From positions 1-7,362 of the forward strand of contig CAMBSR010000108.1 in the NCBI GenBank assembly GCA_945870475.1: a stretch of DNA of 7,362 nucleotides, in the 5' to 3' direction. Source of the DNA: Phycisphaera mikurensis NBRC 102666. Lineage in GTDB: Bacteria; Planctomycetota; Phycisphaerae; Phycisphaerales; SM1A02. Below, piece by piece: positions 1 through 7,242 of this stretch. The notes beneath the pieces were generated by a model. The model searched no databases. It had not been told where the DNA came from and saw only the letters and a program-made list of their open reading frames with translations. The position numbers and the translations under genes are program-made. Each line of letters starts with the position of its first letter. Position 1 is the first letter of the stretch.

Positions 1-1
1 G

Positions 2-451
2 CAGGTGCTCGACTTCCGTGCGCTCCTGCGCGAACTCCGCGCCGAGACCACCATCCTCCTCTCGAGCCACGTCCTTGCCGAGGTGGAGGCCAGCTGCGAC
101 CGCGCAGTGCTGATCGACCGCGGACGCGCCGTGGCGAGCGGCACCATTGTGGAACTGCGCGCGCTTGGCGCGGCGAGCGAGCGCATCGAGCTCGAATGCG
201 CGGCGGATGCTGAGTCCGCTTTGCGCGCGTTGCCCGGCGTGCGCGCCGTGCGCGTGGCGCGCACCGCAGACGGCTGGCACGCCTGCGAAGTGGATGCCGA
301 CGAAGGCACCGACGTGCAGGCCCTGGCCGAACGGGCCGGGCGCGCGCTTGCGTCTGCGGGCATCGCGGTCCGCCGCATGGAGCGCTCGGCGCTGCCGCTC
401 GAATCCGTCTTTCACCGCATCCTTGCCGCTTCGGCGGGGGTGCCCCGATGA
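2..451 (+). CDS. ABC transporter ATP-binding protein, GldA/CcmA-like, 3' part
   Basis: This is the C-terminal end of an ABC-type ATPase; the Walker A, signature and Walker B motifs lie to the left of the window. The first visible residues (QVLDFRALLREL) match the stretch that normally follows the D-loop in GldA/CcmA-type ATPases. The switch histidine is visible in SSHVL (codon at 68-70), followed by the usual AEVE and the VLIDRGRAVASGT strand that closes the nucleotide-binding domain. The remaining roughly 95 residues form a small alpha/beta C-terminal domain of the DUF4162 kind, ending in the typical LESVFHRIL motif. The stop overlaps the start of the permease gene by 4 nt (ATGA), so the two are almost certainly co-translated. 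By family knowledge it would power the permease from the cytoplasmic side; the substrate cannot be read from the sequence. Confidence 0.92.
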   Translation, partial: QVLDFRALLRELRAETTILLSSHVLAEVEASCDRAVLIDRGRAVASGTIVELRALGAASERIELECAADAESALRALPGVRAVRVARTADGWHACEVDADEGTDVQALAERAGRALASAGIAVRRMERSALPLESVFHRILAASAGVPR

Positions 452-3204
452 TCCGCCCCGCGCTTGCCGTGGCCCGCCGTGAATGGCGCGTGCAGCTTGG
501 CTCGGCGCTTGGCTGGAGCGTGATGGCTGCGTTCGCCGCGCTCGCGGGCACCGTGTTCGCGGTGGCAGTGTTCCGCGGCGGCGCGCCGGCCACGTTGCGC
601 GGCACGTTCATCGCGCTTGGCTGGGCGGTGATGCTGGTGTCGCCCGCGCTCTCGATGCGCTCCGTGGTGGAAGAGCACCGCAGCGGCACGTGGGCGTCGC
701 TCGCGGCATCGCCGGCGAGCTTCGCGGCGATTGTCCTGGGCAAGTTCATTGCGCTGCTTGGCCTGCTCGCGGTGACGGTGGCGGTGCCAGTCGTCGCGCA
801 GCTTGCAGCGCTTGAGTGGTTTGCGCGGCCGGACTATTTGGAGGCGGCCACCGGCGTGCTGGGGCTGCTCCTTGCAGGCAGCGCGTACCTGGCGTCGGGC
901 ATCCTGATGTCGGCGCTGGTGGGGAACCAGGTGGCGGCGTACCTGTTGACCGTCTTCCTCTGGCTCACGTGGCTCGCGCTCGCGCGCAGTGCGCCGAGCA
1001 TCCTGTCCGGAAGCGCGGCCTACATGGGCTTTGCGGTGGACCCCTTGCGCCGGCTCGATGACTTCCTGCTTGGCCTCCTGGACACGGGAAACGTGGTGTT
1101 CTTCAGCGCGGTCACGGCGTGGTTTCTGCTGGCCGCGGTGGTGGCCACGGCGCGCGCCTCGCTTGCCGCGCGCGTGGCGGCGTGGCCGCGGATTGCCGCG
1201 GGATTGCTCCTTGCCGCAGTGGCCGCCGCGGCTGCCGTGGGCGTTGCCGATGCACCGCGCGTACGCGTTGCGACCGACATGACCAAGTCGCGCTCCTACA
1301 CGCTGGCCGATGGCACGCGTGAACTGCTTGGATCGCTCGAAGGCGATTGGCAGGTGTCGGTGGTGCTGGCCTCGCCCGATGCCGGCGTGGCGCGACAGGT
1401 GGACGAGGTGCTGGCGCGGCTCGCTGCGTGCCCGACGAAGGGTGGCCACCTCCGCACCGTGCGCGTGGACCCGGCAGACGCTGCCGATGCCGCGCGTTAC
1501 GAATCCGCGCTGGAAGCCGTGCACAACCGCGATGCCGCCGCGCTGGCCCGCCACGACGAGGCGATCCGCGCGGGGCGCGCCTCGTTCGACCGCCTGACGC
1601 GCGTGGCCGCGGTGCAGGGGCCGCTGCTCGCGGACCTCGTCACCGTGCTCGCTGCCGATGATCCGTCGCGTGCGCAGCTTGATTCGATCCGCGGCGGCTT
1701 TGTGCAGCTCGTGACGCAGAAGCGTGCGTTCGACCGTTCGATCGATGAACTTCGCAAGGCGACCGATGCGCGTCCGTTCCCCGACGACGCGCGCGCTGCG
1801 GCTGCTGTTTCCGCGAATCTCAAGCATTGGAGCGAGGAACTCGCCGCTGCCTCGCGCAGCCTGGCCGACCGCGCCGCGCGTGGCGTGGAGCAGCCGGCGC
1901 TCGCCGCGTGGCTCGAGACCGCGCCCATGGAATTCACCTCGCTTGCGCGTGAACTCCGCGTGGCGCAGGATGCGCTCGACCGCCTGCCGCGCCTCTACGG
2001 AGCCGAGGTGGGCAGTGCGCTCGCCGCCGGCGACTGCGCGATCATCGCGGGCCCGCTCGGCGTGGTGACGGTGCCGGGCTGGCAGCTGGTCTCCGGCACT
2101 GCGGGCGGCGCCATCAGCTTCGATCGCCGCTTCCGCGGCGAGCAGGCGATCGCCTCGGCGCTGCGCGCGCTCAAGGTGGGCAACGCGCCCATCGCGGTGT
2201 TCGTGCATTCGGGTGCGCCCGGCCTCCTGCGCCCGAGCGCCGACCACGTGGACCTGGCCGCCGCGAGCGACGCGTTGCGCGGCGCGCGCTTCGAGGTGCG
2301 CGAGTGGACGCCGGGCGAGGGCCAGCAACCCGTGGCGGCCGCAGGACGGACCATCGTGTGGATCATCATTCCACCCGCCGATCGCGATGCGCTCGAGGAA
2401 TCGCCGCGCGAGCGCGAGCTGCTTTCCGTGGCGCGTCGCCTGGTGTCGCAGGGACAGCCGGTCCTTCTCTGCGTGGGGCCGAGCCTCCTTCCGCTCCTTG
2501 GCCAGCAGGATCCGTGGGGATCGCTCCTGCGTGGCCGCGGCATGTCTGCGCAGACCGGGCGCACCGTGCTCGAGGTGGTGCCCGTGGGACCGCAGCGCGC
2601 GGAGACCACCGCGGTGCAGACGCTCGTGGACGGTGGCGCATCGAGCGGCATCGGTCGCGCCATCGATGGGCAGCGGCTGCGGCTTGACCGGCCCATTCCG
2701 CTCGAATCGGATCCCGCCGCCGAAGGCGTGGCCGTGGTGTCCGCCGTGGAGCCCGCGCCGGAGCGCTGGGTGGAGGACGACTGGCGCCGCGACGTGAAGG
2801 GCCGCCTGGAGGCGCCCGCATCGAAGCGATTGCCGCAGCCCGTGCCGGTGGTGATGTCGTCGGAGCGCCCGGGCGGCCCGAACGGCCAGCCGGCGCGCGC
2901 GGTGCTCGTCGGTTCGCCCACGTGGATGCTGACCGTGGTGATGGACGCGGCCGATGCGCTCGGCGGTGGACGCGCGGCGCTTCGCAACCCGGGGAACCGT
3001 GACCTGCTCGTCAATTCGGTCGCGTGGCTCGCCGGGCGCGATGACCTGCTTGCGGGTTCCGGCGCCGGTCGCGAAGTCGGGCGCTTGCCGCGCCTCTCGC
3101 GTGCCACGGTGGCCGCGGTGGGAACCGTCGAGGCCTTCGCCGTGCCGGCCGCGCTCGCGGCCCTCGGCGCGTGGGTGGTGGTTCGCCGGAGGATCCGCAC
3201 GTGA
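448..3204 (+). CDS. Fused GldF-like ABC-2 permease and GldG-like extracytoplasmic domain protein
   Basis: This 918-residue protein combines two parts that are separate in Flavobacterium gliding systems. Residues 1-240 form an ABC-2/GldF-like permease with about six membrane helices (near 19-42, 52-70, 92-121, 133-158, 162-184 and 213-236). A further hydrophobic, alanine-rich segment (246-268) leads out of the membrane. Residues 270-885 resemble GldG (ABC_transp_aux, PF09822): the opening DMTKSRSYTLADGT is the family's post-helix motif, FRGEQAIASALRAL (562-575) and the LVNSVAWLAGRDDLL block (854-868) are also typical. A final helix at about 893-912 ends in a basic RRRIR tail. Residues 345-515 are a largely helical, charged stretch that looks inserted into the GldG-like part. 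The ATG at 448 overlaps the preceding stop and has a G-rich ribosome-binding stretch at 436-440. The ATPase of the upstream gene is its likely partner. The family assignment is strong; the transported substrate is unknown, and gliding motility should not be assumed. Confidence 0.9.
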   Translation: MIRPALAVARREWRVQLGSALGWSVMAAFAALAGTVFAVAVFRGGAPATLRGTFIALGWAVMLVSPALSMRSVVEEHRSGTWASLAASPASFAAIVLGKFIALLGLLAVTVAVPVVAQLAALEWFARPDYLEAATGVLGLLLAGSAYLASGILMSALVGNQVAAYLLTVFLWLTWLALARSAPSILSGSAAYMGFAVDPLRRLDDFLLGLLDTGNVVFFSAVTAWFLLAAVVATARASLAARVAAWPRIAAGLLLAAVAAAAAVGVADAPRVRVATDMTKSRSYTLADGTRELLGSLEGDWQVSVVLASPDAGVARQVDEVLARLAACPTKGGHLRTVRVDPADAADAARYESALEAVHNRDAAALARHDEAIRAGRASFDRLTRVAAVQGPLLADLVTVLAADDPSRAQLDSIRGGFVQLVTQKRAFDRSIDELRKATDARPFPDDARAAAAVSANLKHWSEELAAASRSLADRAARGVEQPALAAWLETAPMEFTSLARELRVAQDALDRLPRLYGAEVGSALAAGDCAIIAGPLGVVTVPGWQLVSGTAGGAISFDRRFRGEQAIASALRALKVGNAPIAVFVHSGAPGLLRPSADHVDLAAASDALRGARFEVREWTPGEGQQPVAAAGRTIVWIIIPPADRDALEESPRERELLSVARRLVSQGQPVLLCVGPSLLPLLGQQDPWGSLLRGRGMSAQTGRTVLEVVPVGPQRAETTAVQTLVDGGASSGIGRAIDGQRLRLDRPIPLESDPAAEGVAVVSAVEPAPERWVEDDWRRDVKGRLEAPASKRLPQPVPVVMSSERPGGPNGQPARAVLVGSPTWMLTVVMDAADALGGGRAALRNPGNRDLLVNSVAWLAGRDDLLAGSGAGREVGRLPRLSRATVAAVGTVEAFAVPAALAALGAWVVVRRRIRT
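3188..3193 (+). promoter_or_regulatory. Ribosome-binding site deciding the GTG start of the DUF4340 gene
   Basis: GGAGGA lies 7 nt before the GTG at 3201. That GTG overlaps the stop of the permease gene as GTGA. This supports GTG 3201 over the in-frame ATG at 3171, which would add ten non-hydrophobic residues (MGGGSPEDPH) in front of the membrane anchor and would lie inside the upstream gene. Confidence 0.7.
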
Positions 3205-4589
3205 GGACGCGCACGCTTGCCATCCTCGCGGTGCTTGCCGCGCTCTGCATCGGCGCGTGGCTGGCGCTTCGCTCCGGCGGCGCGTCCGCCGAGCGCGTGG
3301 CGCGGTCCGCGCTCTTTGCCATCGACGAGATCCCGCTCGAGCGCGTCGACCGCGTGGAACTCGTGCGTGCGGGCGGGTTCCGCATGGTCTTTGAACGCGC
3401 GGGCGATGGCTGGGTGCAGCGCGAGCCGTTCGAGCATCCTGCCGACCCCGCCTCCATCCGCGAGGTGATCGACGTCACCGCATCGCTCGGTTCGTCGCGC
3501 GCCGTGGATCCCGCGGCCATCGACCCGGAGGCGCGTGCCGCGCTCGGGCTCGAGCCGCCGGTGGCGCGCATCACGCTGTCCTGGCTGGGTGGTTCGCGCA
3601 GCGTGGCGCTCGGACGGCGCACCGTGGCGGGGCGCGCATGGGCGCGCGTCGATGGCCGCGCCGAGGCGGTGAGCGTGGATGCCGCGCTCCATGCGCTGGC
3701 GGTGGACGGCGACCCGCGGCAGTGGCGCGACACCGGGCTCTGGCAGCAGGGTTCGGCGGACATCGGTCGCATCGAGATCCGCTACGGCACCGCGGCCGGG
3801 CAGCGCGTGGTGCTGGCGCGCACGGCGGGCAAGTGGCGCATCGAATCGCCGGTGGCGACGCGCGCCGACACGGAATCCATCACCGGCTACCTGGACGCGC
3901 TGGCGCGCGCGCAGGTGGATGCCTTTGCGGCGGACATGCCGGAGGACCTGGGCACGTTCGGCCTGCAAACCCCCGAGCGCGGCGTGCGCATCCTGCGCGC
4001 CGGCGCCGCCGAGGGTGACGCGCCCGCCGGCTCCGTGGACGTGGGCGTGAACGTCGCCGAGGGCGCGCAGGAACGCTTTGCGCGGATCCGCGGCCGCCCC
4101 ACGGTGGTGCAGCTTGGCAACAAGGCGCTCGCCGCCATCTTCCCGCCGCCCGCCTTCTTCGTGGATCCGCGCGGCTGCGACGCAGTGCCTGCCGACGTGC
4201 GTTCCATCACCTACGCGCCGGTCGACCCGTCCGCTGCGCCGGGCGCGCCCGCGGCGTGGACGTTCCGCCTCGACCGCACGCTCGATGCGTGGACCATCAC
4301 CGTGCCGGGCGTCCCGCCTGCGCCTGCCGATGCCGAACGCGTCCGTCGCCTCCTGGCGCAGCTCTGCGAGGGACGCGCGCCCGCGGTGGCGTTCCAGCGC
4401 ATGCCGGATGCGCTGCGCGTCGGGGAGTTCGCCGTGATCGGCGCGGGCGATGCGCCGCTTGCGCGCATCCGCGTCGCGCGCGAGCCCGAGGGCCAGTGGG
4501 CGTTCGACAACGACGACGGCGTGCTGCGCGTCTTCCCTGCGGGTTTCGGCTTGGCGTTGGATGCCGGCGCCTACGCCGGGAACCGGTAG
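3201..4589 (+). CDS. DUF4340 domain-containing membrane-anchored protein
   Basis: This 462-residue protein begins with a single hydrophobic helix (about residues 5-24) after a short basic start, so it is probably anchored in the cytoplasmic membrane with its bulk outside. The rest matches the DUF4340 pattern: a strand such as RVDRVELVRAGG, a GDGWVQREP-type turn, a helix, then ALGLEPPVARITL. The pattern recurs near residues 47-165, 187-320 and 332-455: for example DIGRIEIRYG with GKWRIESPV and TFGLQTPERGVRIL, and later DVRSITYAPV with LDAWTITVPG. The protein therefore looks like three copies of one unit, the third more diverged. Members of this family are commonly found beside GldG-like ABC systems and have no established biochemical activity. 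The gene is third in the operon and overlaps the stop of the permease gene. Its 3' end overlaps the convergent ribD gene by 19 bp. I infer a periplasmic accessory subunit of the ABC complex. Confidence 0.85.
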   Translation: MRTRTLAILAVLAALCIGAWLALRSGGASAERVARSALFAIDEIPLERVDRVELVRAGGFRMVFERAGDGWVQREPFEHPADPASIREVIDVTASLGSSRAVDPAAIDPEARAALGLEPPVARITLSWLGGSRSVALGRRTVAGRAWARVDGRAEAVSVDAALHALAVDGDPRQWRDTGLWQQGSADIGRIEIRYGTAAGQRVVLARTAGKWRIESPVATRADTESITGYLDALARAQVDAFAADMPEDLGTFGLQTPERGVRILRAGAAEGDAPAGSVDVGVNVAEGAQERFARIRGRPTVVQLGNKALAAIFPPPAFFVDPRGCDAVPADVRSITYAPVDPSAAPGAPAAWTFRLDRTLDAWTITVPGVPPAPADAERVRRLLAQLCEGRAPAVAFQRMPDALRVGEFAVIGAGDAPLARIRVAREPEGQWAFDNDDGVLRVFPAGFGLALDAGAYAGNR

Positions 4590-5656
4590 AGCGCCACGCG
4601 GTCACCGCCGCGCACGCCATTCCAGATGCATTCGAGCCCGGCGAGCGCGGTGGCGTCCATGGGCGCCATGCTGCGCGGGCCCGCATCGCCGATGGCGTGC
4701 GGCGCGGTGAAGACCCACGCGTCGTTCACCAGCCCGTCCTGGAGCAGTGCACCCACGAGGCCGGCGCCTGCTTCCACCAGCACCGTGGAAGCGCCGCCTG
4801 CCGCAAGCGAACGCAGCAGGTCACGCAGGCCACTCACCGGCCGAACGTCCACGCCCGCGGCGCGCAGTGCATCAGCGTGCGCGGCACGCGCGGCGAAGGC
4901 TTCCGGCGTGCAGGCCACCAGCACCGGCACCTCGCGCGCGGTGCGGACCAGCGCGCGGTCGTCGGTGATGAGGAGGCGCGGATCCCACACCACGCGCAGC
5001 GGCACGCGGCGCGCGCGCGTCCCGCGCACGGTGAGGATCGGGTTGTCGGTGACCACGGTGCCCATGCCCGTGAGGATGGCGTCCACGCGTGCTCGCTCGC
5101 GATGAACCATGGCGCGGCTTCGCTCGGAGCTGATCCAGCGCGGCTCGCCCGGGCGCGTGGCGATGCGCCCGTCTGCCGATTCCGCCCACTTGGCCACCAC
5201 CCACGGGAGGCCGGTGCGCACGCGATGGAGGAACGGTGCCGTCACGCGCGTGGCGCCGGCGCAGGGCAGGTGGAACGCCTCGATGCCCGCGGCGCGGAGC
5301 GTCTCTCCACCGCCGGCCGCGGCAGGATTCGGGTCCGGGCATCCGTAGGCCACGCGTGCCACGCCCGCACGCACCAGCGCCTGGCTGCACGGCCCGGTGC
5401 GGCCTTGGTGGTTGCACGGCTCCAGCGTCACGATGGCGGTGCCACCGCGCGCGCGATCGCCCGCGCGCACCAGCGCCTCGATTTCGGCATGCGGCCCGCC
5501 GCAGCGGCGGTGGTAGCCCTCGGCCACGAAGTTGCCGTGTGCGTCGAGGATCACGCATCCCACCATCGGGTTCGGTTCCGCGCCGCCGTGGCCGCGCAGC
5601 GCCATGCGGGCCGCGCGTTCCATCCACGGCAGGAGGGCCTGCGCCGCGTGGGTCAC
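4571..5656 (-). CDS. ribD: Bifunctional diaminohydroxyphosphoribosylaminopyrimidine deaminase / 5-amino-6-(5-phosphoribosylamino)uracil reductase (RibD)
   Basis: RibD catalyses the second and third steps of riboflavin synthesis in the cytoplasm: deamination of the pyrimidine from GTP cyclohydrolase II, then NADPH-dependent reduction of the ribose. The 361-residue length is normal (E. coli RibD has 367). The N-terminal deaminase shows the start motif EPNPMVGCVI, zinc ligand and catalytic Glu in HAE (residues 56-58), and the other two zinc cysteines at 81 and 90 in EPCNHQGRTGPC. DPNPAAAGGGETLRAAGIE (108-126) closes this domain. The C-terminal reductase has AKWAESADGRIAT (155-167), RWISSE, VDAILTGMGTVVTDNPILTVR (191-211) and VEAGAGLVGALLQDGLV (294-310). 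The GTG start at 5656 overlaps the phosphatase stop as GTGA, with a weak GGGG stretch 7 nt upstream; the next in-frame ATG (residue 12) has no ribosome-binding site. Two substitutions in the reductase motifs are noted among the findings. No other rib genes are in the window. Confidence 0.96.
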   Translation of the reverse strand: MTHAAQALLPWMERAARMALRGHGGAEPNPMVGCVILDAHGNFVAEGYHRRCGGPHAEIEALVRAGDRARGGTAIVTLEPCNHQGRTGPCSQALVRAGVARVAYGCPDPNPAAAGGGETLRAAGIEAFHLPCAGATRVTAPFLHRVRTGLPWVVAKWAESADGRIATRPGEPRWISSERSRAMVHRERARVDAILTGMGTVVTDNPILTVRGTRARRVPLRVVWDPRLLITDDRALVRTAREVPVLVACTPEAFAARAAHADALRAAGVDVRPVSGLRDLLRSLAAGGASTVLVEAGAGLVGALLQDGLVNDAWVFTAPHAIGDAGPRSMAPMDATALAGLECIWNGVRGGDRVALYRFPA

Positions 5657-7239
5657 GCGCGTGCCCCGGCCGTGGTGGCCGTGTTCGTGCCGCGCGTCGC
5701 GTCGCTTCCGGCAGGAACCTGCGGCACGAACGCGGTGTCCTGCTCGATGTCCTCCGCCAGCGAGCGCGTCGGCGGGAGCGGCGGCGTCGCGGACGGCACG
5801 CGGATGGTGGCCACCAGCAGGTCGTCGTCGCCGATGCGGCCGCGCCATTGCTCCACGATCTGCGCCAGGTGGCCGCACCAGCGGTCCGGCACCGGGTTGC
5901 GCGAGAGCATCTCCTGGATGCGTTCGAGGCCGAACAGCCGGCCCGTGCGGTCCGGCGCCTCGTGGACGCCGTCGGTCACGAGCACCATGGTGTCCTGCGG
6001 GCCGAGCACGATGGTGGTCTCGTCGGCGTCGAAGTCCGCGTCGGGCACGGCGCCCAGGAGGAAGGTGGTGGAATCGAAGCGCTCCACGCGGCCGTCGGCG
6101 CGGCGCACCCAGGCGGGCGGGTGGCCGGCGTTCACGTAGCGCACGATGCCGTGGCCGGGGTCCACCTGGACGGCCACCGCCGTGAGGTAGACGCTGTGCT
6201 TGGCAAGCGTGAGCGTCACGTAGCGGTTCAGCGCGCGCAGCACCGCGCCGGGTGAGATGTCCGGGTCTTCCGCAAGCAGTCGCTCGATCTCCCCGGAGAG
6301 GCGCGCCACCGTGAGCGCGCTGGCCAGGCCGTGCCCGGTGACGTCGAGCACGATGACGTCGAGGCGGCCCTTCTCGTCGACGCTGGCGTGGATGAAGTCG
6401 CCGCCCACCTCGTTCGCGGGCTGGTACGCGTAGTCGAATTCCAGGTGCGGCCAGCGCACCAGCTTGGGAAAGAGCGCCATCTGCACCGCGCGCGCCTGCG
6501 AGAGCTCGCGCCGCATCGAGAAGAAGCCCTTCGTCACCATGCGTCGGTCGAAGCGCCGCCGGTGCGTGCGCAGGCGCCACCAGTTGATGACGAGGCCCGG
6601 CACCAGCATCAGCGGCGCCAGGGCGAGCATCGCCACCACGGCGCCGGTACCCGCCTGTCCCGCGATCTTCAGGACGATGAGCTCCAGGATGAACATCGTG
6701 GCCAGCGGGTACATGGGCCGCAGGCTCTCGCGCGGGCTCCATGGCAGGAAGATGCTCGGCAGGATGTGGAGGACGAAGATGGTGGAGAGCCCGCTGGCGC
6801 CGCGCGGGCCCATCTGCGCGGGGAACAGGAGGTGCATCGCCAGGTCCGCGCCGAAGGTGATGGCGCCGATCTCCAGGATGAACCAGTTGGTGGCGCGCAG
6901 CGTCTGCTCGCGCGACTCCAGCTTGGGGCGCACGGCAATGAACGCGCGCGCCGCCACGGCCAGCACCAGGATGGTGGCGAGGATCGTGAACGTCAGGAAC
7001 TCGGGCGCGTTCTCGCGCAGCGCCTCGAGCGCATCGGTGTCCTGCGGATCGATGCCTGCCGCGGGGTCAGCGCCCTGCGTCATCCGGAAGAAGAGCAGCC
7101 CGCCGATGGCGAACAGGAGCGCGATCAGCTCGTAGACGATCGTCGCGCCCAGCATCCAGCCGAAGCGTCGGCGCAGCCACGCCTCCATCTCCCGTTCGTA
7201 CTCGGCCTTGAAGAGGGTCCCTTCCGCGGGTTCCGCCAT
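5653..7239 (-). CDS. Membrane-bound PP2C/SpoIIE-type serine/threonine phosphatase with six-helix N-terminal region
   Basis: The 528-residue protein starts with a charged segment and about six membrane helices (near residues 30-52, 82-103, 117-139, 150-166, 174-195 and 198-220). A basic, helical linker (222-255) ends in ELSQARAVQMALFP, the usual lead-in to SpoIIE/RsbU-type phosphatases. The catalytic domain (about 256-482) carries the metal-binding acidic motifs: EVGGD (Asp281), VLDVTGHG (Asp299), VTDGVHEA (Asp423) and an Asp triplet at 471-473, plus NAGHPP at 370-375. All expected acidic positions are present, so it should be active. Residues 484-528 are a Thr/Pro/Ala-rich, probably disordered tail. 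Family members dephosphorylate serine or threonine on partners such as anti-anti-sigma factors; no such partner is encoded here. The membrane part may sense an envelope signal, which is inference. ATG 7239 has no Shine-Dalgarno sequence. It is first in a two-gene operon with ribD. Confidence 0.93.
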   Translation of the reverse strand: MAEPAEGTLFKAEYEREMEAWLRRRFGWMLGATIVYELIALLFAIGGLLFFRMTQGADPAAGIDPQDTDALEALRENAPEFLTFTILATILVLAVAARAFIAVRPKLESREQTLRATNWFILEIGAITFGADLAMHLLFPAQMGPRGASGLSTIFVLHILPSIFLPWSPRESLRPMYPLATMFILELIVLKIAGQAGTGAVVAMLALAPLMLVPGLVINWWRLRTHRRRFDRRMVTKGFFSMRRELSQARAVQMALFPKLVRWPHLEFDYAYQPANEVGGDFIHASVDEKGRLDVIVLDVTGHGLASALTVARLSGEIERLLAEDPDISPGAVLRALNRYVTLTLAKHSVYLTAVAVQVDPGHGIVRYVNAGHPPAWVRRADGRVERFDSTTFLLGAVPDADFDADETTIVLGPQDTMVLVTDGVHEAPDRTGRLFGLERIQEMLSRNPVPDRWCGHLAQIVEQWRGRIGDDDLLVATIRVPSATPPLPPTRSLAEDIEQDTAFVPQVPAGSDATRGTNTATTAGARA

Positions 7240-7242
7240 GGT

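Noticed and set aside
412..2328. Long open frame (638 codons) on the minus strand opposite the permease gene
   Set aside because: It is antisense to a well-recognised protein. The translation is an Arg/His/Ala-rich low-complexity product with no motifs, as expected from GC-rich codon bias on the opposite strand.
3171..3200. ATG start at 3171 for the DUF4340 gene
   Set aside because: The GTG at 3201 has a good ribosome-binding site, forms a GTGA overlap with the preceding gene and puts the membrane anchor at the N-terminus.
1995..3968. Open frame of 657 codons on the minus strand across the permease and DUF4340 genes
   Set aside because: It spans the junction of two recognised plus-strand genes, and its product is Arg/Pro/Ser-rich with no domain signature, so it is a compositional shadow.
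4564..4579. 6-bp GC hairpin at the operon junction as a rho-independent terminator
   Set aside because: No T-run follows on either strand, and the stem lies inside coding sequence of both genes, so it is only noted as part of the overlap.
4256..6139. Open frame of 627 codons on the plus strand opposite ribD and the phosphatase
   Set aside because: Both genes on the other strand have intact catalytic motifs in the right order. This frame gives His/Arg/Ala-rich sequence without any recognisable motif.
5657..6742. Upstream extension of the ribD frame
   Set aside because: The frame stays open into the phosphatase gene but yields Arg/His/Pro-rich nonsense. The family-typical RibD length is reached with the GTG at 5656.
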